The notes beneath the pieces were generated by a model that was given only the letters and a program-made list of their open reading frames with translations, ran no database searches and had not been told where the DNA came from. From assembly GCF_007096385.1 (NCBI RefSeq), contig NZ_VJWL01000001.1:186001-250000 (forward strand): 64,000 nt of DNA. The letters are read 5' to 3'. The translations under genes were made by a program, and so were the position numbers. Below are positions 19,384 to 27,374 of the stretch, piece by piece (positions within the stretch are counted from its first letter, which is position 1; the number at the start of each line of letters is the position of its first letter). This DNA comes from Aliidiomarina halalkaliphila (GTDB lineage: Bacteria; Pseudomonadota; Gammaproteobacteria; Enterobacterales; Alteromonadaceae).

Positions 19384-20599
19384 GACCTCTGGCGGTTATA
19401 TTCTGTTTGCCGCTGCGTTGCTTTTACTCGGATTTGCGTGGGCACTATTTTCGGTCACTGAGCTTGCTCAAGATGCGCAGATGCAAACTGAGATTCAACA
19501 TGTGGCAGATAACACGGCAGCAGCCATGGGGGTAGTCGCTTCTCGTGATCTTAATTTTAAAGCGGTGACTAATCGCGCCATGCTAGCGAATGACGTTGCA
19601 ATTGGTCAGGCATTAGCGTTACTCAGTTGGTTCGAAATGGGCCACATGACGAGTCAACGTTTGGCGCTATATTCTGCGTGGATCCCGTATGTGAATACTG
19701 TGTCGGCACATTTAGCACGTACGCTTCAACATATGCGAGTGCCAATGACATCCGGTGTGCACAGCTTTGTAGCTTTTCAACAATTTGTACTGCAAGGCTT
19801 GGAACATGCCCAATGGTCGTTTCATCAAGCCACATGGATAAGCAGCCTCCTAACTGCACACCATATTGCGGAGTCGAATCATTTAAAACTCGAATTATTT
19901 CTGCTTAATCATCAAACTTTAATTGATGTGAAAACGCTTTGGTTTCGATTTCAACGTCGACAAACGCATCCAGTTGCGCAAAGTGACTATGTCAGGATGG
20001 TGCAGGATAGCCGGGATGATTTTACGCGATCTCGCACGTATCGTTGGTTTGATGCTGGCTTTATTTATGCACAGAAAGCGGGGGGAACGGAGGCCTTTCA
20101 ACGATTAGGCCAAGTGCATTGGCAATCTATTGATAGCTTAAGTCTGCATCAGCGCGCGTTGTTTTGGCGCAGTGAACATCGTTTAGGGGGTGGCGGAAGC
20201 TTTATTGGCAGCCGTCCTCCTTTGACGAGTCGCTCGTCAGACTTTGGTGAAAGTTATCAGCGCAATCGACTCAGCAGTCGCGATGGTGCGAGAATCGCAC
20301 GCTCATTGACCTCAGGACATCGTATCCCTCGCTATTACGAACTTGACCAACCTACAGATGCGCAAATCACGCTAGTGCTGCGAACACGGGAAGGCCCCGT
20401 CCTTTGGGCTGCAAGTAGAGCACTGGTATTTTTTGATCGTCCAAAAGACCTTTGGCCGCGTCAGGATCAGCAGTATGAACGCCCTAATTTATTCAATGCG
20501 CTATGGCAATCACGGGTCGTCGCTATTCCTAGTTATGAGTTAGCCATATTGGCGACACAAGTACATGCAGATTCAATATTCAGGGAGAGTAAAACATGA
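19355..20599 (+). CDS. TadG-like pilus-associated protein
   Basis: This 414-residue protein has one N-terminal membrane helix (residues about 14-34) and a large periplasmic part. The stretch VADNTAAAMGVVASRDLNFKAVTNRAMLANDVAIGQ (key part RDLNFKAVTNRAMLAN, residues about 62-77) matches the pattern found in Tad-locus proteins annotated as TadG-related. There is no Glu at +5 of a prepilin site, so it is probably not processed as a pilin. It overlaps the flp gene by 29 bases; a second ATG at 19361 is also possible. No von Willebrand domain is seen, unlike classical TadG. It probably helps build or anchor the filament. Confidence 0.65.
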   Translation: MTMPRTPETRTSGGYILFAAALLLLGFAWALFSVTELAQDAQMQTEIQHVADNTAAAMGVVASRDLNFKAVTNRAMLANDVAIGQALALLSWFEMGHMTSQRLALYSAWIPYVNTVSAHLARTLQHMRVPMTSGVHSFVAFQQFVLQGLEHAQWSFHQATWISSLLTAHHIAESNHLKLELFLLNHQTLIDVKTLWFRFQRRQTHPVAQSDYVRMVQDSRDDFTRSRTYRWFDAGFIYAQKAGGTEAFQRLGQVHWQSIDSLSLHQRALFWRSEHRLGGGGSFIGSRPPLTSRSSDFGESYQRNRLSSRDGARIARSLTSGHRIPRYYELDQPTDAQITLVLRTREGPVLWAASRALVFFDRPKDLWPRQDQQYERPNLFNALWQSRVVAIPSYELAILATQVHADSIFRESKT

Positions 20600-21234
20600 T
20601 GTTGCATCAACGCGGTCAGGCGCTCCTAGAATTAAGCATCGTAGTAGGCACGACAGGGGTATTCATCCTATTACTCGTTCCGTGGATTTATCAGACGCTT
20701 CAGGAGCGATATAAGGATGGGCAGCGCATGCAAATTGAGCTAGCCGAAGCACCATGGCGTGACTACTTCCAGCTGCCCGAACGTAGTGATGTTTGGTGGC
20801 GGGAGCGCGGATTATTCAATGAAACGAAACGGACTAGGGTACTGACCAACGATGCAAACTATCCGTTTGCGCAAAGTATTGCTCCTCTGTGGTCACTGTT
20901 TGATTGGCAAACAGAGTTTTCGCTACCGCTCAATACAGCATATTCAGCGCGCCTGAGTGGTCTCGATGATGCGGGTAATGCAAATACTGTAGATTATTTA
21001 CATTTCCGTCGGATACACCATGATTGGAGCCCTAATCGTAGCGATGATTTAGTCGCGCGCCCTCAATCATTGACAGCGACAGCGGCACTTAATGGCTTAG
21101 GGTTTCACTATGTGCAGCAGGTCGTAAGCTGGTTGCCTTTTGCCCGAGAGTTTGCGCCTGGCCAGCTTGAGTTAGGCCGAATTGATACATCGGTTGTCCC
21201 CATCGAGAGAGTCTGTACGGAGGCTTTATGCTAA
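20596..21234 (+). CDS. TadE-like minor pseudopilin
   Basis: This 212-residue protein has a short leader MMLHQRG followed by QALLELSIVVGTTGVFILLLV. Cleavage after Gly7 puts Glu at +5, so the prepilin peptidase that matures the Flp pilin could process it. The rest (about 180 residues) is soluble, Trp-rich and probably periplasmic. This is the TadE/TadF arrangement of minor pseudopilins needed for assembly. It overlaps the upstream gene by ATGA and the downstream gene by 7 bases, which suggests coupling. No second pseudopilin (TadF) is present. Confidence 0.7.
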   Translation: MMLHQRGQALLELSIVVGTTGVFILLLVPWIYQTLQERYKDGQRMQIELAEAPWRDYFQLPERSDVWWRERGLFNETKRTRVLTNDANYPFAQSIAPLWSLFDWQTEFSLPLNTAYSARLSGLDDAGNANTVDYLHFRRIHHDWSPNRSDDLVARPQSLTATAALNGLGFHYVQQVVSWLPFAREFAPGQLELGRIDTSVVPIERVCTEALC

Positions 21235-21860
21235 GTCGCTCGTTACGGAAGATATGGTGGGCGGCGATGATCCTTGCGATGGCCGAGGCACAAGCTGGGC
21301 AACCACCATTGACTCCACGTTATCTACCAGAGCCCAGTGGCCATACTTTAGTCCTAGCACCATCAACCGCCTTGGGGCTTCGTGTGATGACCTGGCGACT
21401 CGATTTTGATTGGGTTGAAGCTGAGAGTTTTCTGCGTGGTATTGATGATTGCCTTGTTATTCAACAATCACAAAGCAACCGGTTAGATTGCATTACTCCG
21501 ACAGACGTTGTCACGTTGATGTCACAACAGGGGGAGATTCTCTGGAGTGAAAGCCAAATAGCGCCCAGTGATCCAAGGTACATGGATGACGAAGGGATAA
21601 ACATGCGCAACTTGTCACAAACACGATGGGAAGGTGTGCTACTTGAGAAACACTTAGAGCCAGGCCCTTTAATCAGTGTGTTCCGGCGTTATGAGCGCCT
21701 TTTTGACGATGCCAGCCCGTGGATGTTGTACGAGGTATTTCGTGGCGCATTTGTGTTGCAAAACAGATTGGTAAACACCGGTCACAAACTGACGGTCCAC
21801 GGTTGGGCCTTGGATTCTGGATTGATTCAGGTGCTGACTCTGTATGAGGAAGCGCAATGA
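21228..21860 (+). CDS. Unknown secreted protein in the Tad-like operon
   Basis: This 210-residue protein has a probable signal peptide (basic MLSRSLRKIW, hydrophobic core, AQA before Gly), so the mature part should be periplasmic. It has two internal Cys (in DDCLVI and LDCIT, about residues 80 and 92) that could form a disulfide. No family is recognised. It sits between the TadE-like gene and the CpaB/RcpC gene, with overlaps of 7 bases on the left and an ATGA on the right. By position it could replace a missing periplasmic part such as RcpB, but that is speculation. Confidence 0.6.
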   Translation: MLSRSLRKIWWAAMILAMAEAQAGQPPLTPRYLPEPSGHTLVLAPSTALGLRVMTWRLDFDWVEAESFLRGIDDCLVIQQSQSNRLDCITPTDVVTLMSQQGEILWSESQIAPSDPRYMDDEGINMRNLSQTRWEGVLLEKHLEPGPLISVFRRYERLFDDASPWMLYEVFRGAFVLQNRLVNTGHKLTVHGWALDSGLIQVLTLYEEAQ

Positions 21861-22621
21861 AAGCCGTCTTTGAGCCCAAATTCTGGTGGCCTTTTGCAGT
21901 TGGAACTGTCGCGGCATTTTTAGCGTGGCATTTGCTTGGGCAATATAGAAACGATTTGGAAACCCGCTTCTTGCAAATGACTGAAGCACAGCAAGAAAAT
22001 CAGCTATGGGTGGACGTTGTCGTATCTAGGATGCCATTGCGCACTGACGACACGCTAGAACTAAGCATGTTGCAATATCGGAGAATTGACGCGTCTTTGT
22101 CTCCTCATGGTGCGATTTACCCTGATGATTTGGACGATATTTTAGGGCGGCGGATTGCTTTAAATGACAATGATGAAATTCCACCAGGACGTCCGTTGCA
22201 ATGGCATCAATTACATCACGAAGAGCCAGAAGTAACTCCGAGCTTTCCTGTTGACCATACGCTTATGACGCTGCCGGTGCATCCGGAGGATAGTCATATT
22301 GGGTTGTGGGCTGTTGGCGATTACATACAAGGATACCAACGAGTAGATTCTTCGATGCGTAAAGTAGGGCGCCCCTATCAAATTTTCGCACTCGATGGCC
22401 AGCGTCGCTTTGATTCGGATCAGCACCGGCAGGCACCGCGGCATGCGACATTGCTCCTGCCCATTCGAGACGCATTGCAGCTTGCGAGCCTATCTGTTCA
22501 TGGGCCTGTGCACTGGGTTCAAGTGAACTCAGTGTATAGCAACCTGCCGGTTACTGTGGCTCCGCCAAATTATATTCATCGTATTGTACCAAAGGGGGAA
22601 GCATGCGTAGGTCTATGCTAA
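21857..22621 (+). CDS. CpaB/RcpC-like pilus assembly protein
   Basis: This 254-residue protein has one N-terminal membrane anchor (about residues 8-28) and a periplasmic part with a SAF-like segment. VVVSRMPLRTDDTLELSM begins it at about residue 55, and RRIALNDNDEIPPGRPLQWHQL follows near 95-116, which is the CpaB pattern of a regained-charge loop followed by a promoted-upstream residue. CpaB proteins associate with the secretin and may bind peptidoglycan. The secretin gene starts within this one (overlap 19 bases, or 7 if its second ATG is used). A similarity search would be needed to confirm the family. Confidence 0.7.
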   Translation: MKAVFEPKFWWPFAVGTVAAFLAWHLLGQYRNDLETRFLQMTEAQQENQLWVDVVVSRMPLRTDDTLELSMLQYRRIDASLSPHGAIYPDDLDDILGRRIALNDNDEIPPGRPLQWHQLHHEEPEVTPSFPVDHTLMTLPVHPEDSHIGLWAVGDYIQGYQRVDSSMRKVGRPYQIFALDGQRRFDSDQHRQAPRHATLLLPIRDALQLASLSVHGPVHWVQVNSVYSNLPVTVAPPNYIHRIVPKGEACVGLC

Positions 22622-23907
22622 GAACGTTTAGACACCTACTGTGGCTCAGCTTAACTGCAGGAATCTGCAATGTTCACGCAGATCAAGCATTGTCATACTT
22701 GTGGCTGGAAGTCGGTCAAATTCATGTTGAATCATTACCTGAGCCCCCAAGCAAAATCGCCATCGTTGCACCCAATATTGTGGATGTGCAATTTAACGAC
22801 GCCAACGAGTTTGTGTTCTTACCGAGTGCCATTGGCCAAACTGATGTGGCCTGGTGGTTTAGTGACGGCACAATCAGCAAGCGACGTGTTCAGGTGTTGC
22901 CGAGTGGAAGTCTTGGGCTACTTGATGTTCTGGGCATGAAGGCGGGTGCATCAAGCGATATTACTGCGCAATGGCAACAACAAAGTTTAATGCTCGAAGG
23001 ACGGGTAGATGTGGATTACTTCGAGCGTTTACAAGGACTCAAGGAGCGTTATCCCTTTCTTGATTTAAGTTTACTGCATGTCACTGAACCGAGCGTCGAA
23101 ATGCTTGAACTGGAAGTCTACGTGGTTGAATTAAGTAAACGATTTATACGTAATACAGGACTTGCGTGGGATAGCACTATGCAAGGCCCTTCGTTAGGGG
23201 TGTTGGCAGATATATTTGGAAGTTCTCAGTTGAGACCGAACCAGGATCTATTTCAGTCGGACTCGGCTCAGCGCGGTGTTTATCTTGGGTGGGCTGGCAG
23301 CTTACAGTCAACCTTACAGCTTCTCCAAGAACGTGGCGAAGGGAAGGTGTTAGCGAAACCTCGCGTTCGTGTAGAAAGCGGGAAAGCTGCGGATTTCTTA
23401 GTTGGGGGGGAGTTGCCTATTCCACAAGTAAATGCTCAGGGACTCACGGATGTTACCTTCAAACCCTATGGTATTCGCTTGCAAGTCATCCCTACGTTAC
23501 TTGCATCCGGCTGGATTCGTACCGAGCTATTGTCTGAAGTGAGTCAGCCAGATCCGTCGATGTCAGTGCAAGGGATTCCCGGATTACGCAGTCGAAAAGC
23601 AACAACACAGGTGACAAGTAGCCACAATGAAACGGCCGTGATTGCTGGCTTGATTAGCAAAGATATATTTATGGGTCATAGCGGCTTACCTACGACCAGA
23701 AGAACAGGGAAAGTCTCGCCATTAATGCAAGACGAATCAATTCAACAGGTGGATACTGAGCTCGTCATATTTATAACCGCGCGGCGCCTTGCAACCTATG
23801 AACAAGAGCAAGCAGAACTAAGAGAGGCTTGGTTGGAGCTAAGACAGCGTTTTGCAACTATAGGTTGTCAGGGCATGGTTGAGAATACGGCACAAGGAGT
23901 ACGCTGA
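22603..23907 (+). CDS. CpaC/RcpA-like secretin
   Basis: This 434-residue protein has a signal peptide (about residues 5-27) and a C-terminal secretin domain (about 225-405). The region ERGEGKVLAKPRVRVESGKAADFLVGGE is the typical start of the secretin core, and ETAVIAGLISKD and TELVIFITARRL mark later strands. In place of the usual IPxLGxLF stretch it has LPTTRRTGKVSPLMQDE. A short N-terminal domain similar to CpaC (residues 30-110) is present but no BON domain is clear. It would form the outer-membrane pore for the pilus. The start may instead be the ATG at 22615. Its stop overlaps the TadA start by one base. Confidence 0.82.
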   Translation: MRRSMLRTFRHLLWLSLTAGICNVHADQALSYLWLEVGQIHVESLPEPPSKIAIVAPNIVDVQFNDANEFVFLPSAIGQTDVAWWFSDGTISKRRVQVLPSGSLGLLDVLGMKAGASSDITAQWQQQSLMLEGRVDVDYFERLQGLKERYPFLDLSLLHVTEPSVEMLELEVYVVELSKRFIRNTGLAWDSTMQGPSLGVLADIFGSSQLRPNQDLFQSDSAQRGVYLGWAGSLQSTLQLLQERGEGKVLAKPRVRVESGKAADFLVGGELPIPQVNAQGLTDVTFKPYGIRLQVIPTLLASGWIRTELLSEVSQPDPSMSVQGIPGLRSRKATTQVTSSHNETAVIAGLISKDIFMGHSGLPTTRRTGKVSPLMQDESIQQVDTELVIFITARRLATYEQEQAELREAWLELRQRFATIGCQGMVENTAQGVR

Positions 23908-25157
23908 TGAACCAGTCTGAACCCATATTAACGTCCTTACTCGAGCATATCGAACTATACATTCAGCAAAATCATATATCTCTTGAGCGTATGACCGATG
24001 ACGAGATCGCCGTGTTAGTTACTCGCTTGGTAGAGGAGCGCATGGGAGGGCACAAAGGGTCATCCCAGCTTGTCCAACAAGTACTTGACCAGATGCTTGG
24101 CTTTGGGCCTATATCACCTCTGCTTCGAGATGAATCCGTGTCTGAAATTATGATCAATGGTCACAATAAAGTGTTTATCGAATCGGCGGGAAAAGTGCGA
24201 CAAGTTTCTTCCGGCTTTCAAAATGAGCAAGCGTTGCGGCAGGTGATTGAACGAATGCTACACCCTCTTGGAAAGCGAGTAGACGAAAGCAGCCCTATGG
24301 TAGATGGTCGATTACCTTGTGGATCCCGTATCAATATTATCATTCCGCCATTAGCCGTTTCAGGCGCAACCATTACTATTCGTAAATTTAATCAACAGCA
24401 GTGGGGCCTCACTGATCTTGTGAGTTTGCAAAGTATGTCTGTGGAGGTTTCCTTACTGCTGCGCTGGGCGGTACAACACAAGCAAAATATCGTATTGTCA
24501 GGCGGGACAGGTACAGGGAAAACAACGTTATTGAATGCGTTAGCTCGATGTATAGATCGAGAAGCGCGCGTGATTACGATTGAGGATGCGGCTGAATTGT
24601 TGTTGCCTTTGCCACACTGGGTTCGATTAGAGTCACGGCCAGCAAACCAAGAAGGCGTTGGAGCAGTTTCTATTCGCCAATTGGTTATTAATGCCCTCCG
24701 AATGCGCCCAGATCGGATTATCGTGGGGGAGTGTAGAGGTGGTGAAGCGCTGGATATGTTACAGGCAATGAATACCGGACACGCTGGCTCCATGACAACA
24801 CTCCATGCTAATACACCAAGAGATGCGTTACAGCGACTGGAAACTATGGTGTTAATGGCGGGATTCGAGCTGCCATTAATAGCGATTCGTCAACAAATCC
24901 GTTCAGCAATTCAACTTATTGTTCAGATTCAGCGCACAAGCGATGGTCGACGTCGAGTCACAGCGATTACGGAAATCAAAGGTATGGTTGGCGATGTAAT
25001 TCAAACAGCGGAGCTTGTACGGTATACCGAAGATGGTGATCACTATGTCTTTACGGGTGAAATGCCGAACTTTATAGATTCCCTTAGCGCTGAGCAGCGT
25101 GGGCAATTGCAAAAGATGACCACCTCCGAGAAGGAACTGGAGTGGTGTCATGCATAG
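23907..25157 (+). CDS. tadA: TadA/CpaF-type secretion ATPase
   Basis: This 416-residue cytoplasmic ATPase powers Tad pilus assembly and retraction. The N-terminal domain ends with the Asp-box-like stretch LGFGPISPLLRDESVSEIMING (about 63-84). Walker A is GGTGTGKTTLLNAL (about 198-211), the Walker B region is RPDRIIVGECRGGEALDML (about 268-286), and the His box is MTTLHANTPRDALQRLE. The invariant catalytic residues appear intact, so an active motor is expected. It is the best-conserved gene of the operon and anchors its identification. The stop overlaps the TadB start by 8 bases. Confidence 0.93.
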   Translation: MNQSEPILTSLLEHIELYIQQNHISLERMTDDEIAVLVTRLVEERMGGHKGSSQLVQQVLDQMLGFGPISPLLRDESVSEIMINGHNKVFIESAGKVRQVSSGFQNEQALRQVIERMLHPLGKRVDESSPMVDGRLPCGSRINIIIPPLAVSGATITIRKFNQQQWGLTDLVSLQSMSVEVSLLLRWAVQHKQNIVLSGGTGTGKTTLLNALARCIDREARVITIEDAAELLLPLPHWVRLESRPANQEGVGAVSIRQLVINALRMRPDRIIVGECRGGEALDMLQAMNTGHAGSMTTLHANTPRDALQRLETMVLMAGFELPLIAIRQQIRSAIQLIVQIQRTSDGRRRVTAITEIKGMVGDVIQTAELVRYTEDGDHYVFTGEMPNFIDSLSAEQRGQLQKMTTSEKELEWCHA

Positions 25158-26019
25158 TGAAGTCTTGCTCGCGTGGTTAACGGCTCTATTATTCGCGCTT
25201 GCCGCCATTACTTGGGCGTATTGCGTGATTGTAATTAGCCTTCGCATTAAGCATGACTACCAGCAAGAGTACGTTGAGAAATTGCAACGTAATCTTACTG
25301 AGCTGTGGTTGTTTATACCCTGGAAGCATTGGGTCGCTTTATGGCTACTCGTGTGTATGTTTGTCGTTGTGGTACTGCTCACCCTAAACATTGGTTGGTG
25401 GCTCGTGGTAACCGGACTAATCATAGGTTCCTGCGCACCGTGGCTTGCATTGCGTTGGCTGAGAAAGAAGCGACAGCAAACATTTATAAAACAATTGCCT
25501 GATGCGTTGATGTTGCTTGCCAATGTGTTAGCGACAGGTGGCAGTTTGCATCGCAGTATTGATTTCGTTAGTCGGGAAATGCCTCCTCCATTGGGGCAAG
25601 AGTTTTCCTTAGTTGTGCGTCATATCCGATTAGGACAGTCGTTAGCTGCGGGCTTTACTCAGTTATATCAACGTATTCCTCACGGGGATGTTCAACGTGT
25701 GGTTCTTACCATTGCTCTCACCCAACAGGTGGGAGGGCAGCAGGCAAGAATACTGCAGCGATGTGCGTATAGTTTACGAAAGAAATTAAGCTTGCAGCAG
25801 CGTATTGAAAGTATAAGTGCGCAAGGACGGTTGCAGGGAAAAGTTATGTCTTGCCTACCTCTGTTATTGTTGTTGGTGTTCGGGTGGATGGAGTCCGATG
25901 CCATTCGTGTGTTAAGTGGCGAACCATTGGGTTGGGTTTTGCTGTTCTCTCTCGTGACGTTGTTAACTGTCGGACAATGGTGGATTGCCCGCTTAGTGAA
26001 GATCCCGGTGCCTCTATGA
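25150..26019 (+). CDS. tadB: TadB-like inner-membrane platform protein
   Basis: This 289-residue protein has two N-terminal and two C-terminal membrane segments. Between them lies a T2SF/GspF cytoplasmic helical domain (about 115-235) with QLPDALMLLANVLATGGSLHRSIDFV, which is typical of TadB. TadB and TadC form the platform that the ATPase acts on. The gene overlaps tadA by 8 bases and the next gene by ATGA, so expression is tightly coupled. Confidence 0.88.
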   Translation: MHSEVLLAWLTALLFALAAITWAYCVIVISLRIKHDYQQEYVEKLQRNLTELWLFIPWKHWVALWLLVCMFVVVVLLTLNIGWWLVVTGLIIGSCAPWLALRWLRKKRQQTFIKQLPDALMLLANVLATGGSLHRSIDFVSREMPPPLGQEFSLVVRHIRLGQSLAAGFTQLYQRIPHGDVQRVVLTIALTQQVGGQQARILQRCAYSLRKKLSLQQRIESISAQGRLQGKVMSCLPLLLLLVFGWMESDAIRVLSGEPLGWVLLFSLVTLLTVGQWWIARLVKIPVPL

Positions 26020-26582
26020 TGAGCGTTTCAGGCCTTGCCGTGGTTTCGGTATTTATTGGGGCGAGCTGTTATGGTTTCCTCTTACGCGCGCTTCTGAAAG
26101 CGAATAAGCAACGAGCGCAAACGCGCCTGCATAAACAGTCCGTTTACTATGCGCTACCGGCAGGGCTTGATTTAATTGCTCTGCAACTTGCGGTTGGAGC
26201 GGGGCTAGTTGCGGCTCTTCAACGTATTGTCGAGTTTTTTCCAACACAACCTTTGGGGCGCGAATTTGCAGTGGTTTGTGGTCAAGTTCGCTCTGGGTTT
26301 TCACTTGAAACTGCATTAAAGAACTTCCGCGAGCGGGTGCCAGGCCCACAAACCGCACTATTTGTTGGCGCTTTACTGCAGGCTCAGCAACAAGGGGGCG
26401 CCATTGTTGAATTGCTAACACAACAAGCGGATAGTTTTCGTAACGAGATTGCAGAACACATCGAGAAAAAAGCGCACGAGCTTCCGATAAAACTGCTCAT
26501 GCCGTTAGTCGCGCTAATCTTTCCTGCCACGCTTCTTCCGGTGATAGGTGTACTAAGCGCAAAACTGATATGGGGCGTCTGA
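26016..26582 (+). CDS. tadC: Short TadC-like platform protein
   Basis: This 188-residue protein has one N-terminal membrane helix, a T2SF domain with LPAGLDLIALQLAVGAGLVAALQRI and GREFAVVCGQVRSGFSLETALKNF, and a C-terminal hydrophobic segment (KLLMPLVALIFPATLLPVIGV). Classical TadC is about 290 residues with four membrane segments, so the N-terminal pair is largely missing. The ATG at 26016 overlaps the TadB stop. An in-frame extension upstream to 25851 would lie within tadB in another frame and lacks membrane segments, so it is rejected. The short form is probably natural, as no frameshift is visible. Confidence 0.8.
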   Translation: MMSVSGLAVVSVFIGASCYGFLLRALLKANKQRAQTRLHKQSVYYALPAGLDLIALQLAVGAGLVAALQRIVEFFPTQPLGREFAVVCGQVRSGFSLETALKNFRERVPGPQTALFVGALLQAQQQGGAIVELLTQQADSFRNEIAEHIEKKAHELPIKLLMPLVALIFPATLLPVIGVLSAKLIWGV

Positions 26583-26586
26583 GTTT

Positions 26587-26880
26587 ATGGTGCCTTATCG
26601 TATTCTGTACGCAAATCGTTGGGCGTCACGACTGTGGGGATGGTGCATGCGAGGTGACCACGACGGTATATGGCTGCAGCCTTGTGCCTGTATTCACACA
26701 TTTACGATGACCTTACCTCTTCGTTTGTTTTGGCTTGATACCTCGGGTCGTTTAATTCGAGAAGATTCTTGGGTGGCACCTAATCGGGTGCGGTTCTGTT
26801 GGGGCGCGGCGAGCGTAATTGAAATTTCAGCTCGCGCAGATCCAAAACTGAGAAACGCCATTCGGCGTGCGCTTATATAA
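26587..26880 (+). CDS. DUF192-family protein of the Tad-like operon
   Basis: This 97-residue protein has the DUF192 pattern: an early GLM-like Arg-Leu-Trp-Gly segment, CACIHTFTMTLPLRLFWLD (the family's C-x-IHTFFM-PID-FLD strand), and a final strand ASVIEISA in place of VLELPAG. No signal peptide is present, so it may be cytoplasmic. DUF192 genes are known inside some Tad loci, but their role is not established. It follows tadC by 4 bases. The weak similarity means the assignment depends on this one conserved stretch. Confidence 0.6.
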   Translation: MVPYRILYANRWASRLWGWCMRGDHDGIWLQPCACIHTFTMTLPLRLFWLDTSGRLIREDSWVAPNRVRFCWGAASVIEISARADPKLRNAIRRALI

Positions 26881-26921
26881 CTGACTCAACTAACAATGTA
26901 TACGTGAGCAAAGGACTGCTT

Positions 26922-27374
26922 ATGAAAGATAATCTTGGAAAAATTGCTGTAGTACTGAGCTGTTTGTTATTCGTTGTCGGCTGCAGTGCAACCAGTTCTC
27001 ATCAAAGACCAGTATTAGAATCCATCACAACCCTCGAGCAAGGTGCCAGAATTGCTTATACCGCAGGTGATTTTTTGTCAGCAGAGGCATACCTTCACCA
27101 ATTACTCGAACACGAACCGAGTTTTGCAGAAGGGTGGTTTCTACTCGGCAATCTACACTTACGACAACATCGATTTGTTGCCGCACAACGCGCATACGAG
27201 CATGCACTGCGTCTTGCCCCGGAGCATACCCTCGCATGGCATAATTTAGCGATCACTCAGCTACGTATTGCGACCGCGACCTTAGTTGAATCGAGGCGAT
27301 TAGGGCCGCTTTATCAGCCCGAGCTTCTTGAATGGTTATTGCAATTGCAAGGCGCTGTTAGCTATGAGCTCTAG
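26922..27374 (+). CDS. TadD-like TPR lipoprotein
   Basis: This 150-residue lipoprotein precursor has lipobox VVGC with the Cys at 21. TPR motifs follow at about 45-115 (LEQGARIAYTAGDFLSAEAY and AEGWFLLGNLHLRQHRFVAA), with the WFLLGNLHLRQ and AYEHALRLAPEHTLAWHNLA patterns clear. TadD is an outer-membrane or periplasmic scaffold of Tad systems. The ATG at 26922 is chosen over a GTG at 26904 because AAGGA lies eight bases upstream and the signal peptide then begins MKDNLGKIAVV. The next gene starts 11 bases before its stop. Confidence 0.78.
   Translation: MKDNLGKIAVVLSCLLFVVGCSATSSHQRPVLESITTLEQGARIAYTAGDFLSAEAYLHQLLEHEPSFAEGWFLLGNLHLRQHRFVAAQRAYEHALRLAPEHTLAWHNLAITQLRIATATLVESRRLGPLYQPELLEWLLQLQGAVSYEL

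Noticed and set aside
25851-26015. Upstream in-frame extension of tadC
   Set aside because: It lies entirely inside tadB in another frame, adds no membrane segment, and the ATGA overlap at 26016 gives the natural start.
27328-27363. Upstream in-frame extension of the fibre gene
   Set aside because: It lies inside tadD and would put odd Cys-containing residues before the hydrophobic helix.
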